The notes beneath the pieces are model-generated. The model was given only the letters and a program-made list of their open reading frames with translations. It did no database searches and was not told the origin of the DNA. Positions 35,101 through 45,326 of a stretch of DNA of 64,000 nt are shown in pieces. The stretch covers positions 296,464,009-296,528,008 of the forward strand of contig JAUPFV010000004.1 in NCBI GenBank assembly GCA_036936605.1, written 5' to 3'. This DNA is from Limnanthes douglasii subsp. nivea (taxonomy: Eukaryota; Streptophyta; Magnoliopsida; Brassicales; Limnanthaceae). The position numbers and the translations under genes are program-made. The first letter of the stretch is position 1; every line of letters begins with the position of its first letter.

Positions 35101-36617
35101 TTAATATATATATATATATATATTATTCTATTTGATATGAGGACAGAGGATAAAACACGTACGTTTAATAACTTGTGAAGAAAAATAATCAAGAGGTTGT
35201 CCATGTTGATGAGTCCGAATTCAGCATGCTCCCCGGACACGGACAGATCGGTCCAAGGCCTTCGGACCGGACAGATCACTTGGACCGGACAGATCACTTT
35301 GAACACTATGACCATGGGACTGTTCGAATTATGCAAAAGTACTAAAAAACCTAAACACTTCTTGGCTAAGCTACTTGCTCACCTACTTAGAGCTCACGGG
35401 TCTTTGAACATGACCCGGGTCCATTAAACATGACCCGAAAGCCCATAAGGGCCCAAACACCAAGGTATAAATATCCAACCACCTGCATTAACTATTGGTA
35501 ATGAAAATTAACTGCTACCAAGCTGCTTAATTATCTCTCTACTCTCTAAACATTTAAACACCCACACACCACCATAAAACACCAGCTGAAATTACCAGCC
35601 TACCCTCAGGCGATTATTATCCACACCACATGTAACTTCTAAAATGAAGACATCTCTTTATAATATGCACTATGAATTTGATTAATTACATATACAGAAG
35701 TGAGAAGTGTTTCTCCCTAAAAGGAATTAGGAGTTGTAGCAGATAAAACTAATGAACGAGCACTCTCAACAAGATGACGATGTTTTTTTTGCAACACCAT
35801 TTTATTAAGGGGTGTTAATACAAGATGGCTGGTGCACAATGCCTCCGGATGAAAATAGCAGAGTGAAATCATTGAAGGTATATTAAACCCATAAGTCACA
35901 CTTGAAGCCCTTTATCATATCATAATATTGAGTCTTAATAAGTGCTCTATATTTTCTATAAATTCCAAGGAAATCAAACATTTATTTCATATTATAAACC
36001 TACGTATGGCAAGTATATAATCATCAATAAAAGATAAATAATAGGTTGAACCATCCTGTATGGAAAGTAGGATATAGATCTCATACATTAGGATGGATTA
36101 TTTTAAAAGAAACAACATAACAATATACATTTTTATTAAATAATAAAGAAAAAAAATATTATCGATTTACACAACCAATACAATCAAATATATTACAAGT
36201 GTTCAAATAACCTAAAACACATGTAGAGACTAAAAACTTTAAACATGACACAGATTCATGTCCCAAATAAAATTGTCAAATATAAAATTTAGACGATAAA
36301 TGACTCAAATAAAACAAAAATAAATCAACACTAGAAGCAACAACATTAATCACTATAAGTTCTTCCAAAACATAGATTTCTTTCGATCTACGACATATCC
36401 CAATCACCCTATAAGTACGTTGATAATGTAAGCTGTCATATGACAAGATGCACCAAAATCCAATACACAATGATGAACGAATACATAAAGTAGAAGATGA
36501 TGACATACTTGAGTTGGAGATGGATGTAAACATAGAAGTAGAATTAAAAAATAAGATATTTTCTAAAAGGCTCAAAAATCTGGAGGTCCAATGCGGAGGG
36601 TGACGTGGTGCTATCAA
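32200..36617 (-). mobile_element. Ty1/copia retrotransposon remnant, interrupted by a solo LTR
   Basis: Read from high to low coordinates on the minus strand: a protease/gag-end region (36617-36276, with a decayed DSGASCHM-like box read across frames), integrase (about 36010-35640: KYRALIKTQY, LCTSHLVLTPLNK, KKHRHLVESARSL, TPNSF), the rest of integrase after the solo LTR (PLDYFSSQV, TCFILCPHI, about 35195-35135), reverse transcriptase pieces (33611-33240, KLKDRLVVKGC, YQNFVGFNCKS) and a copia RNase H (32716-32342: GVISWQSKLQKCEALLTIE, YIASLEASKDIF, MYYVRTKHI). The order PR-IN-RT-RH is that of copia. All frames are broken. LTRs were not found with certainty, so the ends are approximate. Confidence 0.85.
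35207..35628. mobile_element. Solo LTR with 5-bp target duplication CATGT
   Basis: 422 bp starting TGATGAGTCCGAAT and ending CCACACCA (TG...CA), flanked by CATGT at 35202-35206 and 35629-35633. It splits a copia integrase that reads on across the junctions on the minus strand. Inside are a TATA-like GGTATAAATATCC (about 35465), CT-rich sequence downstream and a short direct repeat of GGACCGGACAGATCACTT near 35255-35300. Much more GC-rich than its surroundings. Plus orientation is suggested by the TATA-like box. The family is unknown; it is not the LTR of the Tat-type element in this window. Confidence 0.85.
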
Positions 36618-37299
36618 TATCTTCTAACGATGCAGTAGCAGTAGTGACCTGTAGCGATGAAATAGAGGATAATTGGCAAAGGAAAACGTATATGTTGCTG
36701 AAAATATCGTTGTTGAATGAGATGTTATTGTTTTTATTTTAGCAATGAACATTGAGACTTTAAATGATTATCCTATTTATAGAAATCACACTCATCAACG
36801 GCAACCAAATCACATCTCTAAATTGGAATCAAAAGATCTCTCACAGAGTCATTTCACTCCACAGGGGTTTTTGCTCATCTTGTAGCCTTGTTTCAGCATG
36901 TATTGTTGTTAAGATTGGTGCTTAAAATGATAAAATATGAAATCCATTGTTGAAATTATAGGTATATATACACTTTCTAGTGTATTTATGATAGTTGTGA
37001 ACAAAGAAATCACGTCAGAGCTCTAATTTGTTCTTTCTCATTATACAAGTTGGCAGAAAATGATTCAAATAAGAACTCTGTTGTCAGAATAAATGCATGG
37101 ATAGACTAAAGTTGTACATTGACTCTAAATAGAACCATAACTTATTTAAACTAGGGAATAATTTTGGTGATCATCCTAGTCGTTAACTTTAACTATTATT
37201 TGCTTGAGATCTCCGGATAAAATATCTTTTGCACTTGAAACCTTGTGACTTGTTTATTCAAACAATACAAGAGTTACCTGCTACATAATAAATGCATAA
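36618..37299. other. Spacer, nothing firmly recognised
   Basis: May include the decayed gag of the copia remnant, but no motif can be defended. Confidence 0.4.
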
Positions 37300-37620
37300 G
37301 AGTTAGTGTCTCATAATTCGTAATATTCTTGTAAGATAGACAATTTGGTCCATTTATTGTCCATAAGCATTGTCACTTTCTCCTCATTCTTCAAATTGAA
37401 GTCGTTCACCATAAGTAGATACCCATCAGTAGACTTCACCTCTGAGATATAAGTTGTCGTAAACACATACTACCTTGAATTCTCTGACACTTTCATATCA
37501 TATCCTAGTTCATAATGGTTCCCAATATACGGTAATGATTCTCTTAGAGGAGAGAGAAAAAATATTTCACCATTTACGGGATCACATATAACGATTTCTC
37601 CGTATCCTTTTGATGTATTA
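37300..37620 (-). pseudogene. F-box-associated-domain fragment
   Basis: The minus strand reads KGYGEIVICDPVNGEIFF, LSPLRESLPYIGNHY and ELGYDMKVSENSR, then a stop, then EVKSTDGYLLMVND and MDNKWTKLSIL. The run G-x-V-I-C-(N/D)-P-x-(N/T)-(G/R)-E-x-x-x-L-P resembles the first blade of F-box-associated (FBA/kelch-like) domains of plant F-box proteins, which pick substrates for SCF ubiquitin ligases. No F-box and no start are readable, and stops interrupt it, so it is a gene fragment or relic. The family call is from pattern only. Confidence 0.45.
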
Positions 37621-40135
37621 ATTTTTAAATGATACTGATAATATCACCAAGCTAGTAACGTGGTTTTGTAACTCGCTGAAATTGATTGGATTTTTTAAAT
37701 TAAAATAAGCTAAGTTATTATGTGAACCGGATCATGGAAGCTGACATGAAAGGTTAAAAAGCATAATTAGATTAATAATGTCATGAAAAACTATTTTGCA
37801 GCAATTTTTGGAAATATTAGGACCGATTTATTACGAATGTAAACGTGGATACTAAATTAAAACAAGTTGCAAACGCAGAAAACTAACCATATTATTTTTC
37901 AACCCGTAAAAGGAAATAGGTGGCTTGCCAGCTAAAAAGAGAAAGCTCTTTTTTTCCTTGTACTTTATACCGAAAAGTATTGTTAAAAAAATTTATGTTA
38001 CAATTGATTTTCGATAAATTTAAAAATTCAAATAATTATTGATATTTTTAATTTATCATGAATGTTTTGTTCACTTATGACTTGGTACCGTCACCTAACA
38101 TATACCAAAATACTCAAAAATATACTCAAAAATATTGCTCGAAGTATCTCTCTACCAAAATACACAAAAATATTGATCGAAGTAACTCTTTTTGGCGCAA
38201 CAAATGGATAATACATAAATTTATGTCATCCTATTTTTGATTTAATAGTTACCCTCCAAAAGCTGATAAAAGTCGCATTCACAAATCTCATTATCGCAAA
38301 AGTTACATACATCCATGCCATGCCGTGCCGTTTTCAATTTAATAGTTACCGACAGAGCATTTACTACGTAAGTACCCACCATGTAATAGAACAGAACAGC
38401 CCCAATTTGAAAAGGACAAGACATACACAAGAACTAGTCTATCAATAGATAGATAGATAGACCCCAAAGAATGAAAATGATACATAACATAAGGCAAATA
38501 AAGACAAAGAAAGAATATGAGATTGTCCTAAAGGTGGCTTGCGTCAAGATTGTTCTTTTCTAGTTTTTTCTCTGTTTGTTTAGATGTCAGAGTGTAGAAC
38601 AGTTTCAATTGGAGGCGTTCTGTTGCATGGTATCAGGCCTGATACCAAGATCTTCGTAATAGCCTCACTAAGCTTAGGAAGCCGATAATAAAGTCAAAAT
38701 TTGAGTCAAAGCTCAGCAACACTTATGAATCTAAGCTCGGTATGTCAGCTGTGTGCGGAGATACGAAACGAAATAAATACTACTATACTAGTTTTAATTT
38801 GTATTACCTGAATAATCTTAAGGACTAGGTGGATCAGCATTCTTGAGAAACCTGTACGCCAATCCACACCTCAAGAATACGTCATCACAACTTCCGAAAA
38901 ATAAATGAAAACTAAGGAAGACATGAACCAAGAAAACTAGAGAGAACCAGAAACCGATATGTTTCAGTTGATCTAGTTGAAGGAAGTAAGACTAGTAGCA
39001 CTAATCCAATTCCAAACTACACTCCTGGAATGAGGTCGAAAACTACAGCATTCGTAAAATCATACTTTCGCTTGAAAAACACTAAAAGACTGCGAAAAAT
39101 CGAGAGTCATGAATCGTAATACTAGCAACATACTGATAATATTGCATCCTTTTTTCTTCTACAAATGATGTAGAAAAACATACTTTAAACAAAACATATG
39201 TAACAAAGGCTAATATCCGAACTGAAATCACAAGATAGTGAACAAGAGAGGACTAACACTCATGATTATCAAAACTACTAGTGAAAAAAAGAAAAAGAGA
39301 GAATATTATTTATTCTTTTCTTTGTGCCCATGCTGGATTATATGTATGTTCGGGTATTCCATAAGCATCATAACAAATACACTATCCGGTTAAAGCGATA
39401 AGCAATAGCAGATACATAATATGAGACGAAAATGAGACCCTCTAACAATTTTCCAGTCCATAACACTATCATTGTATGCTCATAGATTTAAGAATCTGTC
39501 GAGGCGTACGCTTTGAGGCACGCCTTGAATCGGTTCGGTCAGCAACAGAACAGATGCGTAAGCATAATCGATATAAACAGAGCGGACGCTTTTTTATCTA
39601 ATGCATACGATTTCGAATCAAACGCTTTGAAGCATTAAAAGTGTACGAATGACTTCATATATGCTAGACACTCCTAAACTCTTCTCTCTTCCATTTCTAG
39701 TTGCAATTGTTTGCAGCCTCGAGGCACCTTTTTTCGAATTTTCGAACATTGCTTATGCTATGATCTTAAGATGAACTAGACTACTTCTTCGAGTGCATAT
39801 CGAACCTCATCTAGTAAGCAGCACAAATCGAACGAAATCGTCAACAGGCTCGGTTAGTTCAGTTCAATTCAAACCTCAAACCTCAAAGCACGTACAATCT
39901 TATAAAATGTTCATCAATATCAACGAAAAATGAAAGAAATATTCTTATTAAGACAGATTGAACAAGGAGTACAGAAACTGCTATATCCATGAACTGCAAC
40001 TCTACTATTCAATGAACACCAGAATTCATACAAACCTACATTTGAAGATACTAAACCAAAAGAATTCAACAACATCGCAACGAAACAGACACCGAATCGG
40101 ACAAGTTAGAGTAAGCTCAAAAGCAAAAAAAACTT
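37621..40135. other. Long non-coding stretch upstream (in plus coordinates) of the 2H gene
   Basis: Contains a short (GATA)n run at about 38441-38460, a 20-bp perfect palindrome at 38628-38647, and about 1.4 kb (38520-39950) of more balanced base composition that looks less like the AT-rich spacer. No open frame, tRNA or known RNA could be recognised. Part of it may be the 3' UTR of the 2H gene, or an untranslated RNA gene. Confidence 0.4.
38628..38647. repeat. 20-bp perfect palindrome
   Basis: TGGTATCAGGCCTGATACCA is its own reverse complement. Flanking bases do not extend it. Confidence 0.95.
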
Positions 40136-40687
40136 TCATGAATCTAATTCGTTACCAATCGCAAACGAGAAGAGCTCACGAACAGGAGAAAACTCAACCA
40201 CGCCAATATCCATCCCATACCCATGAACAGGTAACTTCAAATCTCTCAAAACGAAAAACGCCTCAGCCATTCTCGTCTTCGGAACTTCCTGAGCTACAGA
40301 ACAATAAGGAATCCACCGATCGGACCTATATTCCTCTCCGATTTCGATCCCTTCCTTCTTCATCGCATCGCACAGCTGAGACTGGAACTGGAGAAGCGAA
40401 ACCGACGGCGTAGGGGTGAGGAAGAGAACGTTATCGTCGCTAGGGAAGCTCCCGATAGCTGAAAAAGTTAAGGGAAGCTGTTCTTGTTTGGACGCGAAGG
40501 ATTTAAGAAGGGATTCGAGCTTGGAAGGATCGATGGAGGGGCTGGAGAATAGGGTTATGTGAGGACGAGACTCGATTTCGATTAATTGAGCACTGATTTG
40601 ACGTCGAGCGAGTACGTTCCAGGTTTTCAAGACCTGGTTTTCGAGTGCGGAGTCGAAGTAGAGCTCAATTGCGTAGCTTCTTGACAT
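40136..40687 (-). CDS. 2H-superfamily RNA ligase / cyclic phosphodiesterase-like protein
   Basis: Single-exon gene of 183 residues. Proteins of this fold (LigT / 2'-5' RNA ligase-like, AKAP7-like) hydrolyse 2',3'-cyclic phosphate or 2'-5' linkages on RNA or nucleotides, using two H-x-T/S motifs. The first motif is clear: R-P-H-I-T-L at residues 41-46 (H43, T45), after the expected beta-strand YAIELYFD. The second is expected in WIPHCT/S; here it reads WIPYCSVA (residues 125-132), so the second histidine is replaced by tyrosine at 128 while S130 is kept. The start is chosen at 40687 because MSRSYAIELYF opens the first strand and stops lie upstream. The opposite-strand frame at 39958-40413 is a shadow. 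The gene looks intact and expressed-like in composition. Activity is uncertain because of the substitution. Probably cytosolic; no signal or membrane segment seen. Confidence 0.88.
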   Translation of the reverse strand: MSRSYAIELYFDSALENQVLKTWNVLARRQISAQLIEIESRPHITLFSSPSIDPSKLESLLKSFASKQEQLPLTFSAIGSFPSDDNVLFLTPTPSVSLLQFQSQLCDAMKKEGIEIGEEYRSDRWIPYCSVAQEVPKTRMAEAFFVLRDLKLPVHGYGMDIGVVEFSPVRELFSFAIGNELDS

Positions 40688-40740
40688 TTGAGAGAGATCA
40701 AATGGGAAAAGTGAGATCGAGATCTCAGTGGAAGATGAAG

Positions 40741-40749
40741 AAACCCTAA
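40741..40749 (+). promoter_or_regulatory. Telo-box in the 5' region of the 2H gene
   Basis: AAACCCTAA about 55 bp upstream of the minus-strand start codon. Such telo-boxes occur in promoters and leaders of many plant genes; here it is only a motif match. Confidence 0.35.
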
Positions 40750-40869
40750 TTGAAAAAGGTTCAGTGTCGTCACTGTCACTGTCACTGTAATTGAAGATAA
40801 AGAAGAGGAAGAAGATGACGTTTGGTTTTCAGATCTTTGGTTCAGATCACACCTCTTCGTTCTTGGTAG

Positions 40870-41042
40870 TGTTTAAATCTAGTCGGTAATTGAATTTTAT
40901 TACTATTTTAGAAATTTTAAAATATATACAGTAATAAAATTCGGTTGGATTATAGAACCTAACTTAAAAATTATAAGTATTATATGGTATTCCAATCATT
41001 TTATTTAAAATAATGTTTTCAATATAAAATAAGTTTTTGTCG
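40870..41042. other. 2H gene upstream AT-rich spacer
   Basis: The transcription start should lie within a couple of hundred bases above 40687; no clear TATA box on the minus strand. Confidence 0.3.
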
Positions 41043-41373
41043 GCGTTTGGTTTTTTAGAATTTAGAAGATATGTCTTTTTTAAATCTTCGAAAAAATAAT
41101 TTAAAAAGTTCGATTTTAGTTTGATGTTTTTTATTTTGCGACATGAGTCAATTTTTAGTCTCTAATTCGCAATTCCTTTATATTCGTTTCGCAATTTACA
41201 TTTCATCGCGTTTGGTTTTTTAGAATTTAAAAGATATGTCTTTTTTAAATCTTCGAAAAAAATATTTTAAAAAGTTCGATTTTAGTTTGATGTTTTTTAT
41301 TTTGCGACATGAGTCAATTTTTAGTTTCTAATTCGCAATCCTTTTTATATTCGTTTCGCAATTTACATTTCAT
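41043..41373. repeat. 165-bp tandem duplication
   Basis: Two copies (41043-41207, 41208-41373) starting GCGTTTGGTTTTTTAGAATT, more than 90 percent alike by eye. Confidence 0.92.
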
Positions 41374-41710
41374 GGTTCTTCATTCGTATTTTGATAAAAA
41401 TAATAATCTAAATTCAACATTTATTTCGTAATTTACATTTTTAATTTAACAAAAGTTGACCGATCAAATATTAAATGGATTAAAAAACAAAAAATAGCAT
41501 TTATGAATGTAGTTTTGTTCATTTTAAAAAATACTTATTTTATATATTTTTTTATTAAATTTTAAAATATAAATATTTTTAAAAATAAAAATATTTATAA
41601 TTACACAATATAAACTATTTAGCAATTAAATTTAGATTTTATGTACTAATAGTTCTAGATTTAAATAGTAAAAGAAGATATGTTTTGTTTTGGATATTAA
41701 GTAATACAAT

Positions 41711-41884
41711 AGATATAACAGTTATAATTTGTTTTAAATTCCAAATTCAATATAGCAAATTCAATTATAATATTAAAAACTAAATTAAATTTATAATAGA
41801 TATAACAATTATAGTTTGTTTTAAATTCCAAATTAAATATAGCAAATTCAATTATAACACTAAAAACTAAATTATATTTATATT
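41711..41884. repeat. 87-bp tandem duplication
   Basis: Two copies (41711-41797, 41798-41884) starting AGATATAACARTTATARTTT, with a few changes. AT-rich. Confidence 0.85.
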
Positions 41885-41921
41885 TAAAATTTTAAAACTT
41901 TGCTATCATTAACAATGAAAT

Positions 41922-42200
41922 ATGCTAAAAGTAATGAGAGATCTCATTAATGGTAAAAAAAGAAAAAAACTTGTTCTTGAGATCCGTTTAGTTGTATCAG
42001 TAGCGTATTGGTCTCTTCTCACAACCGGTTACTTCATCATCAATGTAGCTAATGGTATTCGTACATTGGTTTGGGGTATCTTCTCTACTTCACGAAGACT
42101 ATATAGAGCTAGTGATATATGTGAGCCGGGACAGTGGAGGAAAAAATGTCGATCCTTTATGATCGCTAGCGAACGCAAAAGACACGAAAGACAAACTTGA
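41922..42200 (+). CDS. Unrecognised 92-codon open frame with a hydrophobic segment
   Basis: I do not recognise this. The frame opens MLKVMRDLINGKKRKK, has a hydrophobic segment around residues 22-54 (LVVSVAYWSLLTTGYFIINVA...) that could span a membrane, and ends in a strongly basic tail (RKKCRSFMIASERKRHERQT). Base composition is less AT-biased than the 900 bases before it. It may be a small gene, an exon, or a relic of a transposon. No promoter or splice signal supports it. Confidence 0.25.
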   Translation: MLKVMRDLINGKKRKKLVLEIRLVVSVAYWSLLTTGYFIINVANGIRTLVWGIFSTSRRLYRASDICEPGQWRKKCRSFMIASERKRHERQT

Positions 42201-44558
42201 GTATCAACACACCTTCTTTCTTCCCACGGTGTTAGACAGACGAAGTCTTAATATCGATCTGATGTCTATCCAACCAAGGATCCGATACTTTTCTCTACTA
42301 ATACATAAAACTGAGAACAATGGCTTCCAAACGGGAACAATTGCTTCCAAACATAGGAATACTTTGAATAACAAAAAAAATTAATAATAAATTTACAGAT
42401 TGATAACGATGTAAAGAGTTTGGTCCACATCAATATTGGTCCATGAACCATAGAAGTAAAATCTCAACTACAAGATTGTCGTGGTATAGTAATCATAGCC
42501 GTATTCAGGCAACGAGTTAGAGAATATTCCATCTCTAACGCAATAACATAGATAAAAGCTTTGAACTTAGGAGATCTGCTTGCTCAAGTGGAACAGTATA
42601 TTAAAGTAGATAAAATTGTTTGAACAAAAAGAATGTGGGTTACATAAACTTATGTGAAGTGTCATTTTGCCAATAAGATAGACACAGTTGCTACGATCAA
42701 TATAAAGAATGATACCCGATGAACAATGATGCTTTAACTTTGGCAAAGTCGTGAACCATTCAAACTTAAAGTTACAAAAAAAAAAAATCTAAAACTAACT
42801 TTATACGCGTTCTCCATAAGCAGGACTATAGAAAACAATATTATGTATATTCACATAGGTATATGCACCATAATCTCACAATATTATATTTGGCGGTTTT
42901 GGGCTCGATCAGATGCACGTCGTAATATATACAGTACATTAATGCTTCAGATACCCAATCAAATAACAGAGTGGTTGTAATCAACGAAATGAGAAAACAT
43001 CCATAGAATGTTAAGCAATATCCATAACACTCAAAGCATAACATAAAGAAAAAATATATATGTCATATTGGAAAAAATGGACGATCTTATAGAAAATGGA
43101 TGATCCTATAAAAAAATCAAGAAAAATCTAGCATACTTGTAAATTTAGCAGTAATTGAGCCACCCCAGAATGCAATAGAAGTTCAAATCATGGCTTGAAG
43201 ACTATCAACGCTTAACAAGTTATAGTCAATGTCCGCGAACAAGTGCCAACCCTTATTCTAAGTCTTGAGATGAACGTGAAAATTCGAATGGGCTCAATCA
43301 TATGATAATGCGTTTAATATAATAAATATGTTCTTGACTTTCCAAAGGTGTTAACCAAACCTCAACCAAAAGAATCTTTGTAAATATACCTTGCAGTTTC
43401 GAACTACGCGGTCAACACATTTACTAATCGGGAAGGAATAAAAAGATTATAAAGTAGTATAATATGCAAAAAAAAGTGTTTGTTACCAGTCGAAACGATG
43501 TATTTATAATTAGAGAAACTTGTTTCAACACTAGTAGTTAAGAAATTGAGACCATATTTTTAAATTCATACAATAGTAGTTATAATGATAAAATGCGCTT
43601 TCAACCATATGGAATGTGAATGCCTTGTTAATCTTGTTCCTTCATCCAAACTCGGACAAATTCTGTTGAAGACGATGATGCAATTCATCAATATATTTCT
43701 CAATAGACAAAACAAAGAAAATATTTTGATCCATGACCAACTCTTTCATGACCTTTTTTTCACATCTTATTTTTTATACCATATTAAATTTTATTCCTTC
43801 AGTCGGTTGTCGACAGAGCCGTTCATCATTTTTATTAATGATGTCTTAATTGAATCTAATGTTATGAGATCTCTTGGAATGTGATATTTTTGGTTTGAGA
43901 TTTCTACAAACTCATCATGTTGTGTTTGTAGATCCCCATCAAAATTTTATTGCATTGACTTTCACTCAACGACAAAAAAGTTGGTAATCAACTTAAAAAT
44001 AAAAAATACTACAATCAAATGCATAAAATTTGTTCGTTGTTCAGCCTTTATTAATTAATTAACTGTTATATCTTAAAAGTCAATAAACCTTTTTTTTTAA
44101 AGACGAAATGTTTTGACTTTCCAATCCGAAAAAAATCACCGATCAAACATTACAAAAGTTCTAAAACATGACAAATGTTTGATAAAAAATCAGTTACAAA
44201 ATAAAAGATCAATCACATAACAAGGTGAAAATTTTAAAATTATATGAATAATAGTAACTCTTGTATTTTTAACTTACTATCAGTTGATTTTTGGTCGAAT
44301 ATTTTCCATAAACTAAAACATAACATTTAATAATAATAAAATCAACAAATTATTTGAAACATGAAAGATAGATTATTTAAAAAGAAAGCATAACATTTTT
44401 TAAGAGTTAAATTTAAAATAAATTTAACAAAAAACCCTAAAATATAAGAAAGATAGAATAAAGACGGGAAATAGGCTTAAATGAGTAAATAGTCGATGGA
44501 CTATCTCGTTTTCTTTCATTTAGTCTTCCGACTTCGAAATCACAAGTGATTAGTGGCG
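42201..44558. other. AT-rich spacer, nothing recognised
   Basis: Several short open frames occur on both strands (for example 43585-43884 plus, 99 codons) but none shows a domain or codon pattern that would support a gene. Confidence 0.45.
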
Positions 44559-44572
44559 GTGCGTGGACTTGA

Positions 44573-44794
44573 TGGCCCCCAAGGGGGTAGCCGAGTTGGT
44601 TAAGTATGGTATATTTGTGACTAAATGTTATGAGTTCGAGTCCCTCTACATGCGCTTTCTCGGTTGAGCCTCTCACCTTGTGTGGTTTACCTTCTGGCGT
44701 TGGTTTGCAGGCTATCGCGTCAGACTGAGGGTTTACCATGTGCGCACTCATTGCACTCTGAGTAGCGGCTGCGGGTTCCCTCCGGGAAAAAAAA
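44573..44794 (+). mobile_element. tRNA-derived SINE, copy 1
   Basis: About 222 bp. An A-box-like GTAGCCGAGTTGG (44587-44599) and a B-box GAGTTCGAGTCCC (44632-44644) form a split RNA polymerase III promoter, as in tRNA-headed SINEs. The tail ends in eight A's (44787-44794). Flanked by GTGCGTGGACTTGA (44559-44572) and GTGTGTGGACTTGA (44795-44808). It shares its body (GGTTTACC, GTTGGTTTGCAGGCTATCGC, GTCAGACTGAGGGTTTAC) with the copies at 44809 and 63856. Confidence 0.9.
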
Positions 44795-44808
44795 GTGTGT
44801 GGACTTGA

Positions 44809-44999
44809 CACCTCCGAGGGGTATTTGAGTTGGTGGAGTTAGACACTTTTGTGATCAAAGGTCATGAGACTCGAGTCTCTTATAAACACTTTCTTGGCTG
44901 ATTCTATCACCTTATGTGAGACTATTGCGTCAGACTGAAGGTTTACTCTGTACGCGTTTGTTAAGTAGAACGCGACTGGGTTCCTTCAGAAAAAAAAAT
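44809..44999 (+). mobile_element. tRNA-derived SINE, copy 2
   Basis: About 191 bp, more diverged, with GGTATTTGAGTTGGTGG in the A-box place and GACTCGAGTCTC in the B-box place, then GCGTCAGACTGAAGGTTTAC and an A-run tail. Followed by GTGTATGGACTTAA (45000-45013), a third copy of the same target site. Its shorter body lacks the GGTTTGCAGGC part. Confidence 0.85.
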
Positions 45000-45277
45000 G
45001 TGTATGGACTTAATAAGACTAGAAAAAATATTCTTAACCAAAAACTAAATTTATAGATTTTGACAAATTGAAAATGATTTATAAATGTTATAAATCGAAA
45101 AATAAATCTATAGATTTTCTTTAAGTCGAAATAATTCTGAAGTTGTCAGATTAAATGGGAAGGAAATTATTTTTAAATATTGAAACGGTGAAAAGAGACG
45201 GTGAAAAAAAAAGAGTAAAAAAAGAAATGAGATCCAATAAAGAAAAAGGTCTTGTCTTTTAATCCGAACTGCTGAAT

Positions 45278-45285
45278 AAACCCTA
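45278..45285 (+). promoter_or_regulatory. Telo-box-like motif upstream of DEG9
   Basis: AAACCCTA 42 bp before the DEG9 start codon. Motif match only. Confidence 0.3.
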
Positions 45286-45326
45286 CAATCCCCTGTTTTC
45301 TCTCTTTCTCACTTCAGACCGTCGAA

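Noticed and set aside
35097..35125. (TA)n run as an origin or regulatory element
   Set aside because: A plain microsatellite inside the copia remnant; nothing points to a function.
39958..40413. 151-codon plus-strand frame overlapping the 2H gene
   Set aside because: Antisense shadow with low-complexity composition; the minus strand carries the HxT motif and the full fold.
43585..43884. 99-codon plus-strand open frame
   Set aside because: No domain, AT-rich residue make-up and no splice or promoter support.
44587..44660. tRNA gene
   Set aside because: A and B boxes are present, but there is no acceptor stem, and the sequence runs on into a body shared by two other copies with A-tail and target duplication. 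It is a SINE head.
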